A stretch of 64,000 bases of DNA from Bipolaris cookei. Its lineage: Eukaryota > Ascomycota > Dothideomycetes > Pleosporales > Pleosporaceae. Of the stretch, positions 1 to 10,223 are shown one piece after another (the stretch's first letter is position 1; each line of letters begins with the position of its first letter). The DNA lies in assembly GCA_002286855.1 (NCBI GenBank), contig NRSV01000023.1:1-64000 (forward strand), given 5' to 3'. The notes under the pieces are model-generated. The model was not told the origin of the DNA. It ran no database searches and saw nothing but the letters and a program-made list of their open reading frames with translations. The translations under genes were made by a program, and so were the position numbers.

Positions 1-191
1 CTACGTAGCTATCTATATACAGTGCTAGCTGCCCCTGCACAATCGAGTCGATAAGACCTAGTCGCCCCGGTTGTCGGTCAGAGCGCACCGAGTCTCGGCG
101 AGACTCGGAGCTCTAGGTGGCATCCGGATTTTAGGAGCAGGCCGAGATTCCATCGAGGTACAACACACCAACTAGGCTCTAGCCTATCACA
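1..191 (+). repeat. left terminal inverted repeat
   Basis: Left arm, starting with the palindromic octamer CTACGTAG. It contains an internal hairpin at 88-108 (10-bp stem, 1-base loop, CCGAGTCTCG-G-CGAGACTCGG). It is identical in reverse complement to 973-1163. Confidence 0.9.
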
Positions 192-972
192 AGTCCAATG
201 AAAGGATTGGTCTCCTATCTTTCTAACTATGAACCTAGGCTAAACCTAATCTGTTTCTATTATATGCGTGTGGAGAAGGCTGTGCTAGCGTGGTTGCTAG
301 AACATCTGTAGTATCTACGTGTTATCCTTGTATCCCATTTGATTTGTGAAGACGGCGTCACCTGCTACTGACATATATATCGCATTTAGAAGCCTAGAAA
401 ACACTACAATATCCCAAGTCCCCAACACTATTGCACTTCCTTGAAAAGAAAGGCTCCTACCTATCCCGCATTACGCTACGAGCAATTATCTGACTGCTTC
501 TCGCCTAACCCTGCGTGAGCAGTTCTGCAATCCGTTCGGCGTACACCCTCTTACATCGCGCTAACACGTGACTGTACTCGCAGCACCTCTTCTAGCACCA
601 CCATGCCTCCTCGTAGAAACACTACTACCTCGCCTATCCTACCTACTCACAGCCAGCCCCCACCTATTACCCACCAACAAAAATCTTCTAATCAGCGAAA
701 TAAGCGCAGGCGTGCTGTACCTTGGTACAGACGCGGCGAGAATGTCTGGCGCTCTCGACTGGAAACTACAAGTCACTTGGGCATCTTCCTTCTACAAGGC
801 GGTCCAGCGTCAGAATAGTGATGGAATATAAATTTCCTCCACAGCTTTTTCGGCATTGTAGAGTTGTATACAGCAAGAGAGCTAGGATAGATCATTGTTG
901 TTTACGACTTTAGCATTTACAAATCTTGTGTTATCAGCGCGTTTTTCTTTTCTTTTCTTTTTTCGGATAGAC

Positions 973-1163
973 TGTGATAGGCTAGAGCCTAGTTGGTGTG
1001 TTGTACCTCGATGGAATCTCGGCCTGCTCCTAAAATCCGGATGCCACCTAGAGCTCCGAGTCTCGCCGAGACTCGGTGCGCTCTGACCGACAACCGGGGC
1101 GACTAGGTCTTATCGACTCGATTGTGCAGGGGCAGCTAGCACTGTATATAGATAGCTACGTAG
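973..1163 (-). repeat. right terminal inverted repeat
   Basis: Right arm, the exact reverse complement of 1-191, with the hairpin repeated at 1056-1076. It ends with CTACGTAG at 1156-1163, after which the sequence no longer matches anything visible at the left arm. Confidence 0.9.
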
Positions 1164-2558
1164 CTCAGAAGCTCAGTTCTCTATCGAATACAATCTTGTT
1201 ACCAGGCATCGGCAACCTTTGCGCAGCCTCTCACAGGACTAAGAAGTAAAATATATTAAGTTCGTGCGATCAGGCTGAAATGTAGTAAGAAGCGCTAATT
1301 AGGTCTTCTACCATGCGATTGGTGGCGCTCCATGATTCTTTGTATCGTAGCATTTAAGGATTTGAATCCTATTCGCCTCGCAAACTAAAAATCAACGAAC
1401 CGAAAGTTCTCATTATTTTCTGCTCAAGAAAAAATTCTGTCTTGTACTCCCGATACTGTAGTGAGGAGTTTTTGAGGTTTTAGTGCTAAAGAAGCTTTCT
1501 TAGAATTCTCTTCTTGTTCAACTACTACTTATCCCGAAAACCTACTACATCTACTCTATTTTAGATAGCTAAAGTAGCAGTCGATACAAGACCACTAAGT
1601 TTAAGTGTGCAGAAGAGAAGACGCCGTGTAGGTTGTTAGTATGCAGAAATGGTTTTCAGAGTTGTGGGCTCTAGATAAGATGACATGGTCTCCTTGATTG
1701 CTGTTACTTCTTAGTCAACTGCCACTTGTTAGGAATTAGCTGTCAAGAATACGAGCATGTTTCTTCAGTCATGCGATTATTTGTGTAAGGGAAGATTCAT
1801 TGTTGTGAATTGGACGGTGGGAATTGGAAGGCGGGAATCGGCAGATGTGGCTGCGTTACAAACGGCCCCGACGAGATATCTTGGCAGCATCCAACTTTCC
1901 TTACACTTTGAGATACGCACCTACGACTAGACAAATTTGAGATTTTCAGGCTTTCGTTATATACAAAAATTGTGACGAGGTTAAGCGTATAGTTTTAATG
2001 CCTGATAGAAGAATTCGTGTTGTTTTGTCGTTGCGTGGAGAAACTCAAGAGAACACACTAGTACTGCAACGTAGTACTAATAGTAGTAGGTATGTAGCGG
2101 ACTCAAAACAAAAATAACTAAATCCTAGCGCAAGCCATGTATTACGTGCACATTGTTGCAGTCGCTCTCCATGCGCGATCGACCGGTAAATATTTGAGAT
2201 TCTGAGGCCCTTGCGTTATTGCTTGCAACTACAATTACTCTGCCCCGGGGATCGCCTCTCGATCCTATTTCCGAAATTGGCCCGCTTCGACTCGATCGCA
2301 TATAGCCGGGGGTTCGTCCGCAAAGAAAGCTTGAATCTCGCGCTTTTGAGTTCTCACCTCATCCTTTCCCGCCTCCACACCGGGCGTAATGAGACAGATA
2401 CCCTGCACATTTTGTTAATTCGCACGACGTTCTTGCAGTGCTTTTGATCGAACCAGTGGTCGGACTTTTACAATAGTCTTTAATAATTTACCCCTTTTGT
2501 ACAACAATACTCTTTCTATACTCGCAGAACCGCAACAAAACAAACCACACTTTTAATC
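1164..2558. other. intergenic, AT-rich, no gene seen
   Basis: About 1.4 kb of AT-rich DNA with only short unconvincing frames (the longest, 2211-2447, has no recognisable content). The last few hundred bases are presumably the promoter of the PAQR gene. I see no repeat structure here. Confidence 0.6.
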
Positions 2559-3584
2559 ATGACATCCCACCAGGACACAAAACCCTCAACACCACTCTTC
2601 CCCTTTACCATTCCGAAACTGCATCAAAGCACCGACCTCCCCGCCTGGTACGCCCACAACACCTACATCCAAACCGCCTACCGCCCCATCACAAAATCTA
2701 CGCGCCTCTGCCTCCAAAGCTTAACCTACCTCCACAATGAAACCATCAACATCTACTCGCACCTTCTCCCCGCGCTCCTCAGTCTCTTATTTAGCCACTC
2801 CTTCAGCACCTCCTTTGCAGCGCAGTTCCCGCACGCGACGTGGAAAGATGAAGTCATGTTCCGCGTGTTCCTGAGCACGTGCGTGATTTGCTTTGGCACG
2901 TCGGCGGCGTATCATACGCTGATTTGCCACTCGCGTACGTTTGCGGAGTTATGGGTGCGACTCGATTATGTGGCTATTGTGGTGCAGATTGTGGGGTCGT
3001 TTGTCTCCGGGATTTATTTTGCGTTTTATTGTGAGCCTGGGTTGCAGAAGGTGTATTGGGGTATGGTAAGTTCTTCCCTTCTCCCTTTGTTGATGAGATT
3101 GGAATTTGCTAAGTCACTTGTCTGTTAATAGAGCATCACACTGGGAACTCTGACTGCGACGATTGTTCTTAGTCCTGACTTGCAGGGCCCAAAGTGGAAG
3201 TATTTACGCCTGTCAACGTTCGTTGCTATGGGGTTATCTGCTTTTGCGCCTATTATCCATGCTGCTAGTATTTTCCCTTACTCCCAGCTAGATCAACAAT
3301 CTGGCTTACGATACTACTTCCTCGAGGGCGTTTTGATACTCGTTGGAGTTGGATTCTATGCAGTAAGTCTTTGGCTGACGTTGGTATTGGCCTGATTGCT
3401 TTTTTGTATTAACTTGTATTTGTAGGCGCATTTCCCGGAATCCTGGAAACCAAAGCGATACGACATTTGCGGTGCGTCGCATCAAATTTTCCACATCGCT
3501 GTCGTTCTGGGTGCTGTAGCGCATTATTACGGTATTATGAGCGCGTTCGAGTGGAACTATGCCAATCAACGCTGTACGTGGTGA
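2559..3584 (+). CDS. PAQR / haemolysin-III family seven-transmembrane protein (AdipoR/Izh-like)
   Basis: Three exons, 2559-3065, 3132-3362 and 3426-3584, encode 298 residues; both introns (66 and 63 nt) are phase 0 with GT-AG ends. The protein has a soluble N-terminus, the family signature HNETINIYSHLL (59-70), and several hydrophobic segments. The zinc-site residues of the family are present: H119 after SAAY, D136 in RLDY, and H265/H269 in SHQIFH. The PES-W-P-R-D motif before the last pair (250-259) is typical of the family. Fungal members (Izh1-4 in yeast) are membrane proteins linked to zinc and sterol homeostasis; mammalian relatives are adiponectin and progestin receptors, with suspected ceramidase activity. 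Which Izh subgroup it belongs to cannot be told. The 5' part of the gene is strikingly C-rich and the 3' half of exon 1 G/T-rich. The neighbours are transposon relics. Confidence 0.9.
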
Positions 3585-4097
3585 ATACCGACATTTTATT
3601 GGACTTAACCAGACACAACGGTATTAGTTTGTCGGTTGCTTTTTAATATGTACAGCGTATTCTGATGTCCTGCGACGAATCTCGAGTCATTATTTTTGGC
3701 ACTCGAGAACGTAATTCTAACGTAATAGGTCACGTCCGTTTTGTCTGTTCACTAAATCATGGATTCAAATCCCCTTTACTTCGGTCCAATACACCTGCAT
3801 CTATAATGGCATTTAATATATAATATATTGAGAATATACGAGTCCAGTCCAGGGGGGTAGAAGAAAGTGTTAGAGCCTGGGCGAGAGGATGGTGCCACGC
3901 GGTAGCCAGTGCTACACGTGTGCACATGATACACATTGTCGCGTACGGGTAGTAGATAGATTGCAACACAGTGGATTTACTGAATAGTAGACGTTAGAAC
4001 CACCCACCTTGTCACTTCTACTTAGTTACCTATGGTAGTCATATTACTAGAGGAACCTTGTTTCAACATAATGGATAATTTAATAATTAAAAACAAG
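3585..4097. other. intergenic spacer
   Basis: About 0.5 kb between the PAQR stop codon and the first LINE target-site repeat. It is AT-rich near the end. No gene or RNA was recognised. Confidence 0.6.
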
Positions 4098-4112
4098 CAA
4101 TATTAATGATTT
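4098..4112 (+). repeat. left target-site duplication of the LINE
   Basis: CAATATTAATGATTT occurs here and again at 5878-5892, bracketing the LINE remnant. The length fits target-primed reverse transcription. Confidence 0.65.
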
Positions 4113-4167
4113 TGGCCTCTCTCTCCTAAACGAGGAAGGCATTGTCACCTAGGAATGAAACCACAGA

Positions 4168-4880
4168 ACAAGTGTAGTTGACCTAGGGTTCGCCACACAA
4201 GAAACAAAAGACAGGATAACCTTGTACCAATCAAGGAAGGAGTGGTCCCTGACAAAAGACCATAACCCTATCGAGATCCAGATCCAGGGCAGCAGGCCAG
4301 CGTATCGGATGAACCACAAATTCGCACTTAAGAAGGCAGACTGGGGTAGGATCAAGGAAGAGGTGGCTAAGAAGGAATGGGGAAGCCACCCAGAATGGAC
4401 GCTAGTAACAATCACCCAGACAGTCAGGAAGATCCTGGATGAACACTGCCCGAGAACAAGACACTGTGATTAGTTCCGCCCAGAGTGGTCACCAGAGGCA
4501 TCAAATCTGCTGTCTGAGATCCGCAGGGAAAGTCAAGAATACCAAATAGCCAGGGAAGATGCTCACAATAGGCAGTGGAAGGCGAAGAGAAACCAGCTGA
4601 AACGCCTTCTCAAGACCAACGCGAGGACGCGATGGCGGAAATCTATTGAAGAAATCACAAAGGATGCTGAGAACGAACAGCACGCGCACAACAAGGGACT
4701 CTGGACAATGTCAAGGTGGAGCTGAAACGTTGGAGAGGATAGCATTGATGCTGCCATCCCAGCACTGCGTAGGAACAGAGATGGAGAGCTTGACCTAATG
4801 TCACAAGATGTTAGGAGCACGAATCCAAAAGCTTTGGGAAGCGTTGGTGAGTTGCTACGTACACTATCTGTGAAGACTCA
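4168..4880 (+). pseudogene. LINE ORF2 fragment: endonuclease end and linker
   Basis: One frame runs through two stops (TAG 4471-4473 and a TGA near 4723). Its residues match the endonuclease C-terminus and the basic linker of fungal LINE ORF2 proteins: W-S-L-T-K-D-H-N-P-I, then RPEWSPEASNLLSEIRRES, then LWTMSRWS and PALRRNRDGE. No start and no polymerase motif is present, so this is a dead remnant. Confidence 0.7.
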
Positions 4881-5841
4881 AGACGTTGCGTAAGGAATCA
4901 GAACAGAAATTCGTCAACAGAATATATATCATGGGTGGCTAGCGTACGTGTAGTACCTCGGTAGCACTCAGCCAATCAGCAGCAGAATCCAGGTGTTATG
5001 GCAACCCGGTGGTTACCGTGACACCTAACATATTGTCCGGACACAAAGGTGGCCAGAGCTAATCTTCTAGCCCACGCAGGCACAACCCAGATCCAGAAAC
5101 TGCTTAGAGATAAGGATAAGGCTGTTACACGGGATTAGGCTATACTTTCTTAGCTTCGATCCGGGTTAGGGCGAAGCAGGCAAACGCGGTAAGCCGTGCG
5201 ATTGTCTGGCGACTCGTGTGGAAAAGAGTTATGGATGTAACCAAAGTAAAGACAATCAATTCTGTATCAAATAGAATAACTAAGTATCAATCTGAGTAAG
5301 AGAAGAACCTATGATAGTTGAACATAACGAGAGTAACAATGAAATCCATCCATCCTTATATCCTCACTGCTTCTGGTCTTGCCATCCCAGATGGCCAGCC
5401 TTGGCGGGATGGTACATCACGTGACCTCGAGCCACGCGATGATGATTACCTTCTGACACAGACATTGTGACATAGTACTCGACTGTATCTTTTGCTATTT
5501 GTTGTTAGGGAGGGAATACTTTTTGTTACTTGTAACAAAGGCGGGGATAGCTGGCCAGTGGCCCCTAGACACAGGCCTGCTCGAGCACCTTAGAGTCGCG
5601 ATTGAGGTTGCTAACACCGACACGACAGCATGGAAGCCGTTCCACATGCCAAGCTCCTAACTGAGCCAACTAACTACACTCCGCTACCTTGAAAAGGGGT
5701 AACACAGTCAGCGACGGTACAGAGAGAGAAAGAGAAGAGAACAGCAATAGGCAATAAGTGAGGTTTTTAAGCAGGGAAACTTGCTACGTTTGCTCTACTT
5801 TACTTAGAAAGAAAGAATAGTGTTCATAGACCCGTAAGGGA

Positions 5842-5877
5842 ACCAGATAGCACTTTAAATTGATTTGTTTATTTATC
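5842..5877 (+). repeat. LINE 3' tail, copy 1
   Basis: An A/T-rich segment beginning ACCAGATAGCACT and ending just before the right target-site duplication. About 30 of 35 positions match 63442-63476, where the segment also abuts a short direct repeat. It is interpreted as the 3' terminus of one LINE family. Confidence 0.6.
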
Positions 5878-5892
5878 CAATATTAATGATTT
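5878..5892 (+). repeat. right target-site duplication of the LINE
   Basis: Exact copy of the 15-mer at 4098-4112, directly after the LINE 3' tail. Confidence 0.65.
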
Positions 5893-6167
5893 CAATTCAA
5901 CGAATTCATCACAAAAAATACTTTGTGTTCCCTCCACCGCGACACTATTGAACCGTTTTTCACATTACCGTTTTATCTTTTACTACTAGTCTCAGGCCCC
6001 ACTCGCCAGAAAAATTCTCTAGCTTCCCGCACTTCGCCCACATACAATGCTTGTGTCCGTATGATATTCTCAAATGGATTCGTTAATTCCTCTCGTTTTT
6101 GTTGTTTCATTCCTCTGAGTGATAAATTATGCAAATTCAAAATTAGTCATCAAACAACCAATCAAAT

Positions 6168-6266
6168 GGTGAGATGGCCGAGTTGGTTATGGCGCCAGGT
6201 TAAGGTTATCTTAACATTATATTCCTGGTCACGAAAGTGGCGTGGGTTCAAGTCCCACTCTCATCA
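6168..6266 (+). tRNA. tRNA-Leu (anticodon AAG) with a 17-nt intron
   Basis: The acceptor arm GGTGAGA pairs with TCTCATC (one G-U), followed by A as discriminator. The D-arm region GGCCGAGTTGG..GGC, a long variable arm (TCAC-GAAA-GTGG) and a T arm with loop TTCAAGT are typical of class II tRNA-Leu. The anticodon stem CCAGG/CCTGG encloses TTAAGG, then 17 extra bases, then T. The anticodon is therefore AAG (decodes CUU and, as inosine, CUC), with the intron in the canonical place one base 3' of the anticodon. The mature length before CCA is 82 nt. CCA is not encoded. A 6-T run follows at 6302. Confidence 0.93.
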
Positions 6267-6301
6267 GCATTCGTCTAGGTCCGTCTAGATACACCAGGTT
6301 C

Positions 6302-6307
6302 TTTTTT
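6302..6307 (+). terminator. likely RNA polymerase III terminator of tRNA-Leu
   Basis: A run of six T on the sense strand 36 nt past the tRNA 3' end, followed by further T-rich sequence. It is the first T run of four or more after the tRNA. Confidence 0.5.
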
Positions 6308-6554
6308 CTTCTCTTATTTTTGGTTTCGTCTTTTTACTAGCGGTTGACTGTGGGAAATTTTCATAACAAGGAAGGTCGCAGACGTGGAGAGGCTCACCAA
6401 TTGAAGCAATTATTTTTTTTCTCTTCTTTTCAATATCTTTACAATCATGTCATTCATTGCGGAATGTACCCAGTATTCCTTGGTGTCAGTCCTTGTAAGT
6501 CGTACTGGATGTGGAGACACGATAATGAGGGATCTCCTGTGCAGTAGTGACCTA

Positions 6555-8417
6555 TCACAACTCCAGTGTCCCGATTCTGCTTCCTGCATTGGAGTTGTCA
6601 CCCCAAATACCCTCGCCTACTCTCCTCCTAACCATGGCAAGCATGTCCTGTCTGTCACCATTTTGTTCGAGCTTCCTTCCTAGCGTCTTCAAGATCTCAA
6701 ACTTTGCAGTTGCAACGATATAGGCTGCGTTCTCTGCATCACCACGGCCACCGACGAGGTTGGAAAATGTTGTAGCTGGTTTCAACAGGGAGGGGAATAC
6801 GCCGCCACTGATGCTGGGATCGAGGATCAAATCGACGCCGGACTTTGGGAAAGATTTGAGACGGGTATATGTTGGGTCATTGACGGGAACGTCTGGCAGG
6901 GGTTCGGTAGACCATGAAGCCGTGATGAGGGCGCCCACGAGCGTCAGAGCAGCCAGCGCATTTTCCTTCATAGCAATAGTCTCCATGTGCGTCGTCAAGT
7001 CAGCGAACATGGTCGGTTTCTTGCTCCAGAAAAGGGCAGTCAGGAGACGCGCATACATGGCTTCAGTCTGTGTACGCTTGCTATCGGAACCTAGGGTTTC
7101 AGTCTGTGGGAATGTGATTTCTTCTTCTGGCGGGCCATGGAAGACGGCTGCTAGTGTCTTTAACGCATCTGGGTTTGTTCTGGTAATTGGAATATCTACA
7201 ATGACACAGTCGTTCCAAGATGGCCCAGAGGCTTCCCGTGGAATCAGTGTTGATCTCGGCATTGCAGCGATAATGTTCAGATTGCTTGCTTCGCACTTGC
7301 GGATATTGCGGTGAACGTAGTCACGAATGACTGGCATGTCGCTGCTAACCTCAAAGTTCTCAGGGTAACATGAGGCATAGTCGCTGATGTACTGCGCTGT
7401 CCGGTTGCTCAGGAAGGAATGGTCCACACTGGGGTTTTCCGAAGTATGAAAGTCGATCAGACGCTTATGAATGCCTTCCTGTTTTAGGAAGTCTAAGGAG
7501 AGGCTCGAGTCATAATGGGCGAGATGAGGCCTTGTCTGAACCTTTGTGATAAGTAAGCTATAGAACTGGATTAGTGACATGTGCATGAGCATGTCGTTTT
7601 CGGTATCAACCATCTTCAATGCGGCGTAGTGGAGTAAGCCTTGATCTTCCTTCAAGCCGACTTCTTGCTCGGCAGGGAGGCCATATGGAGAGACTATGGC
7701 ATTCCAGTCCATAGCGGCAACGCGCGGTAGCCATGATAGCAACCTAGCTTGGGAGATAGTTTTGTCCCGCTTGCTCAGAAGTGGAAGTAAGGGTGAAGCG
7801 AGCTGTTTCAGAGATGTATAGTGATAGTACAGTGAACTGATGTCGCGGTCGCTGAAAAGCCGTCGCCACATAGGACCAGTGCCATATGTATGTAGTGACG
7901 ACTTGCCATCGATGGCCACAGACTCATTCTTTGATACTTCGAGTAATGACGTGAGAAGATCTTCTGCTTGCGTCGCAACTCCTTCATCTTGCGTACAAAG
8001 CCACAGACGGACTGTGGCTAACATAACTGATGGGCGGTTGGCGAGGGCCTGGGCATCTGTGCTACTTGCGGTGGCCTTCTCGAGAAGTGTGAGCAGAAGA
8101 CTATGGAATGGAGTAGCCTGGAGATCGAGGCCAATCTCAAAGTCGATATCTTTGATGTCCTCAAATCGGTACGGTCCAGCCAATTTGACAATGAAATGGA
8201 CGAGTGGCGACGGGTCCTGCTGGAGTTTGGGTAATAAGGCGGCTATTTGCAGGAAAAGCGATCTAGTGTCCTTCCAGCCGTAGCTTCTATATTCCGGAGT
8301 ATTTGTGGAAAGCTCGCATCGTTCGAGCAGGTCTGTATCCAACGGACAGGTAGGATCTTGATCAACCTTTTGCAGATGGTCTGAGAGCTCACTGAGGGCT
8401 GCTGTTGGCGTGGCCAT
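6555..8417 (-). CDS. Hsm3/PSMD5-like helical-repeat protein (candidate 19S proteasome assembly chaperone)
   Basis: A single-exon gene of 620 residues. The sequence is almost entirely helical, with leucine-rich helix pairs typical of ARM/HEAT folds and no catalytic motif, signal peptide or membrane segment. Overall length and character resemble fungal proteins annotated with the Hsm3 domain; Hsm3 (yeast) and PSMD5/S5b (human) are chaperones that hold Rpt ATPase subunits during assembly of the 19S regulatory particle. I could not align it, so this is a tentative family call; another HEAT/ARM scaffold is possible. The start ATG at 8417 lies at the head of the open frame. The gene is divergent from RPC31 (390 bp between the two starts), so they may share a promoter. 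It ends 288 bp after the tRNA-Leu on the opposite strand. Confidence 0.5.
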   Translation of the reverse strand: MATPTAALSELSDHLQKVDQDPTCPLDTDLLERCELSTNTPEYRSYGWKDTRSLFLQIAALLPKLQQDPSPLVHFIVKLAGPYRFEDIKDIDFEIGLDLQATPFHSLLLTLLEKATASSTDAQALANRPSVMLATVRLWLCTQDEGVATQAEDLLTSLLEVSKNESVAIDGKSSLHTYGTGPMWRRLFSDRDISSLYYHYTSLKQLASPLLPLLSKRDKTISQARLLSWLPRVAAMDWNAIVSPYGLPAEQEVGLKEDQGLLHYAALKMVDTENDMLMHMSLIQFYSLLITKVQTRPHLAHYDSSLSLDFLKQEGIHKRLIDFHTSENPSVDHSFLSNRTAQYISDYASCYPENFEVSSDMPVIRDYVHRNIRKCEASNLNIIAAMPRSTLIPREASGPSWNDCVIVDIPITRTNPDALKTLAAVFHGPPEEEITFPQTETLGSDSKRTQTEAMYARLLTALFWSKKPTMFADLTTHMETIAMKENALAALTLVGALITASWSTEPLPDVPVNDPTYTRLKSFPKSGVDLILDPSISGGVFPSLLKPATTFSNLVGGRGDAENAAYIVATAKFEILKTLGRKLEQNGDRQDMLAMVRRRVGEGIWGDNSNAGSRIGTLEL

Positions 8418-8807
8418 GGTTGAGCTCCAGTGGGACAGACGGTACAGTAGAGAGGACGAGGGCTCAAGTCAGAATGGTAATGACCTGTCTTGCTACTAGT
8501 CTGGAGTACAGCTGATAGAATAAGCTGTAAAGGAATGTTCTAGCTCCAGCTCATGTGATTTCGCGTACCAGGTCGAATGCACGCGTTCCCTGTAGCCTGG
8601 AATGGGTGAGGGGCGGCGTGTGGCGGGGTGATAGGTGGGTGGATGTAGTTGGGATCCCACTCTCAGTCCTAGCAGACCGCGGCTCGAGCTGCACCCAAAC
8701 AATTTCTGACTCGGCAACTTTGCCTAACTCTCAACTTGACGACATCACCCTTGGCTCTAATCGCAGCAGAACCAGCACGCGGGCTGCGCAGGACTATAGT
8801 AGACAAC
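8418..8807. promoter_or_regulatory. shared divergent promoter region, Hsm3-like / RPC31
   Basis: 390 bp separate the two start codons, so both promoters must lie here. It includes an alternative in-frame upstream ATG for RPC31 at 8736. No clear TATA box was seen. Confidence 0.55.
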
Positions 8808-9810
8808 ATGCCGCCAGCAGCAAGAGGAGGACGAGGCGGAGGGCGCGGTGGTGCGCGCGGAGCCTTCAATCCCGCGCGAGGAACCGTTACCATTGCAGGC
8901 ACAGAGCTCAACTGGGATCTGACTGGCCTCGACATCCAAAAAGGCCCTGCTGAGCGTTTTCCCGTGAGCTCGCCCTATTCTGTGTATTTTCTTTACTCTG
9001 CGCAATTTAAGTGAGCACGATGAGCTTGGCGCATCGCGTTGCCTACCTTCATATTATGCGCTGAAAGCACGCCTTTGGATCCCCCGCTGAGATATGAACA
9101 GGAAGCTCCTCCCCCACAGGCGCCTCCACCAACAAACGATGAGCTCGACATGGTGCGACACCACCTTGCGGTACGCGACCGCATCCACGAAGGTCCCTTC
9201 TACACCATCCTCAACGACGGCATGAAGAACGGCCTCAAGAGGAAGGCTAACGAGCCCGCGCCCACCGAGGCTTCGCTTTTCGACCCTTTCACCGGCAACC
9301 AGACGTACTCTGCCAAGTACCTAAAAGTGCGGAGAAGACTACCCAAGCTAGACGCCCGCCCATACGGTAAGTTGATCGCGTAGACCGCCATGCCCATACC
9401 AACAGGACCTAACAAAAACCACAGTCGTCGACCTCTTCCCCGCCGAGCTCCGCCCAACTCTCGACGTAGACGGCACCCGCGCCGACGGCAACACCACCAA
9501 AAAGCGCCGCACCCTCGGCGTCACCAAAGTGAACGCCGAATCCCAAATCGAGCGCCTCATCCGATCCGAGCAACTGCGCACCAACGAAGCCGAAGCCCGC
9601 GCCGAAGAAGAAGGCGACGAAGACGGCGACGAGGACGAAGAAGATGCAGACGAGGATAAGCCGGATGCCGTGGACGAAGAGGATAACTGGTCGGCTGCTT
9701 CTACCGACTCGGAGGAGTCAGACGACGATTACAATGCTGAACAGTACTTTGATAATGGCGAGGATGACGATATCGATGATGCTGACCCGTATGAGAATAC
9801 GTATGAGTAG
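8808..9810 (+). CDS. RPC31: RNA polymerase III subunit Rpc31 (RPC7 family)
   Basis: Exons 8808-8963, 9102-9366 and 9425-9810 give 268 residues. Introns of 138 and 58 nt have GT-AG borders; the frame is kept only if exon 2 begins at 9102. The N-terminus is a Gly/Arg-rich stretch (GGRGGGRGGARG, residues 6-17). The middle contains a Lys/Arg-rich stretch (KVRRRLPKLDARPY) followed by VDLFPAELRPT. The C-terminus is extremely acidic and carries YFDNGEDDD near the end, a hallmark of Rpc31. The protein belongs to the Rpc82-Rpc34-Rpc31 subcomplex of Pol III, which is needed for initiation at tRNA and 5S genes. An in-frame ATG at 8736 would add 24 residues; 8808 is preferred because the Gly/Arg-rich N-terminus starts there. 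The last 150 bp are G-rich while the start of exon 3 is C-rich. Confidence 0.85.
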
Positions 9811-10223
9811 ACAGTTAAGATAGCGGGACTCGTGGAAAAAGCATGGGCAATGACGTATGGATAGTCGTTTTGCATTACATCAAGCAGCAATTTTTAGGCG
9901 TTTTTTTAAATCAAATTTAGATACCCGAATCAGAGAAGAATTTTCCATGATGACGGGTTAGTGTATCATTGCTTTGGCATGGGAATCATTTCCATGTTGA
10001 TGAGCGTTTAATCATGTACAATTTCGTCGCTACATATGTGCCCGTATGTCCATCGCATCGTCAACCACCAACCAAATAAACAATCCCTTCAACGCCAAAC
10101 ATGTGCTTAAGAACGAGAGTGGGTATGTGTAATCGAAAGTCGCTGAATACAAGGAACAACATCAAGCAAACCAACACATTCATTAATCTTACCTTATTCC
10201 TTTTCCGAAACATTCAAATCCAC
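9811..10223. other. convergent 3' spacer
   Basis: 413 bp between two facing stop codons, AT-rich, presumably the two 3' UTRs. No further feature was seen. Confidence 0.6.

Larger units (their letters stand above)
1..1163. mobile_element. non-autonomous DNA element with perfect 191-bp terminal inverted repeats
   Basis: Positions 1-191 and 973-1163 are exact reverse complements of each other over all 191 bases, enclosing 781 bp. This is the layout of a cut-and-paste DNA element. The interior has only short overlapping open frames (for example 603-818, a 71-codon frame with a Pro/Thr-rich then Arg-rich start) and nothing resembling a transposase, so the element would need a transposase supplied elsewhere. 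Perfect arm identity suggests a recent insertion or homogenised arms. Each arm is shorter than the duplication length usually needed to trigger RIP. The left end coincides with the window edge, so the left target-site duplication cannot be seen and the arm may extend further. The superfamily is not recognised. Confidence 0.8.
4113..5877 (+). mobile_element. internally deleted, degenerate LINE (Tad/I-like non-LTR retrotransposon)
   Basis: A 1.77-kb insertion bounded by a 15-bp direct repeat. Read in frame on the + strand it gives the end of an APE-type endonuclease (SVVDLGFAT at 4171-4197, then KDHNPIEI near 4255), a Lys/Glu/Arg-rich linker (about 4330-4720) and GLWTMSRWS near 4695. This is the order found in fungal LINE ORF2 before the reverse transcriptase. 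About 5020-5160 reads like the extreme C-terminus of such a protein (CPDTKVARANLLAHAGTT). The reverse transcriptase and most of any RNase H are missing, so there is a large internal deletion around 4.88-5.02 kb. Stops lie at 4471-4473 and about 4723. The 3' end is an A/T-rich tail (5842-5877) that recurs at 63442. It cannot be active. Confidence 0.75.

Noticed and set aside
2211..2447. 78-codon plus-strand frame upstream of the PAQR gene
   Set aside because: No recognisable content, no splice join into the PAQR start codon, and the region is probably promoter.
5923..6288. 121-codon plus-strand frame
   Set aside because: It runs through the tRNA-Leu gene, whose structure is far better supported.
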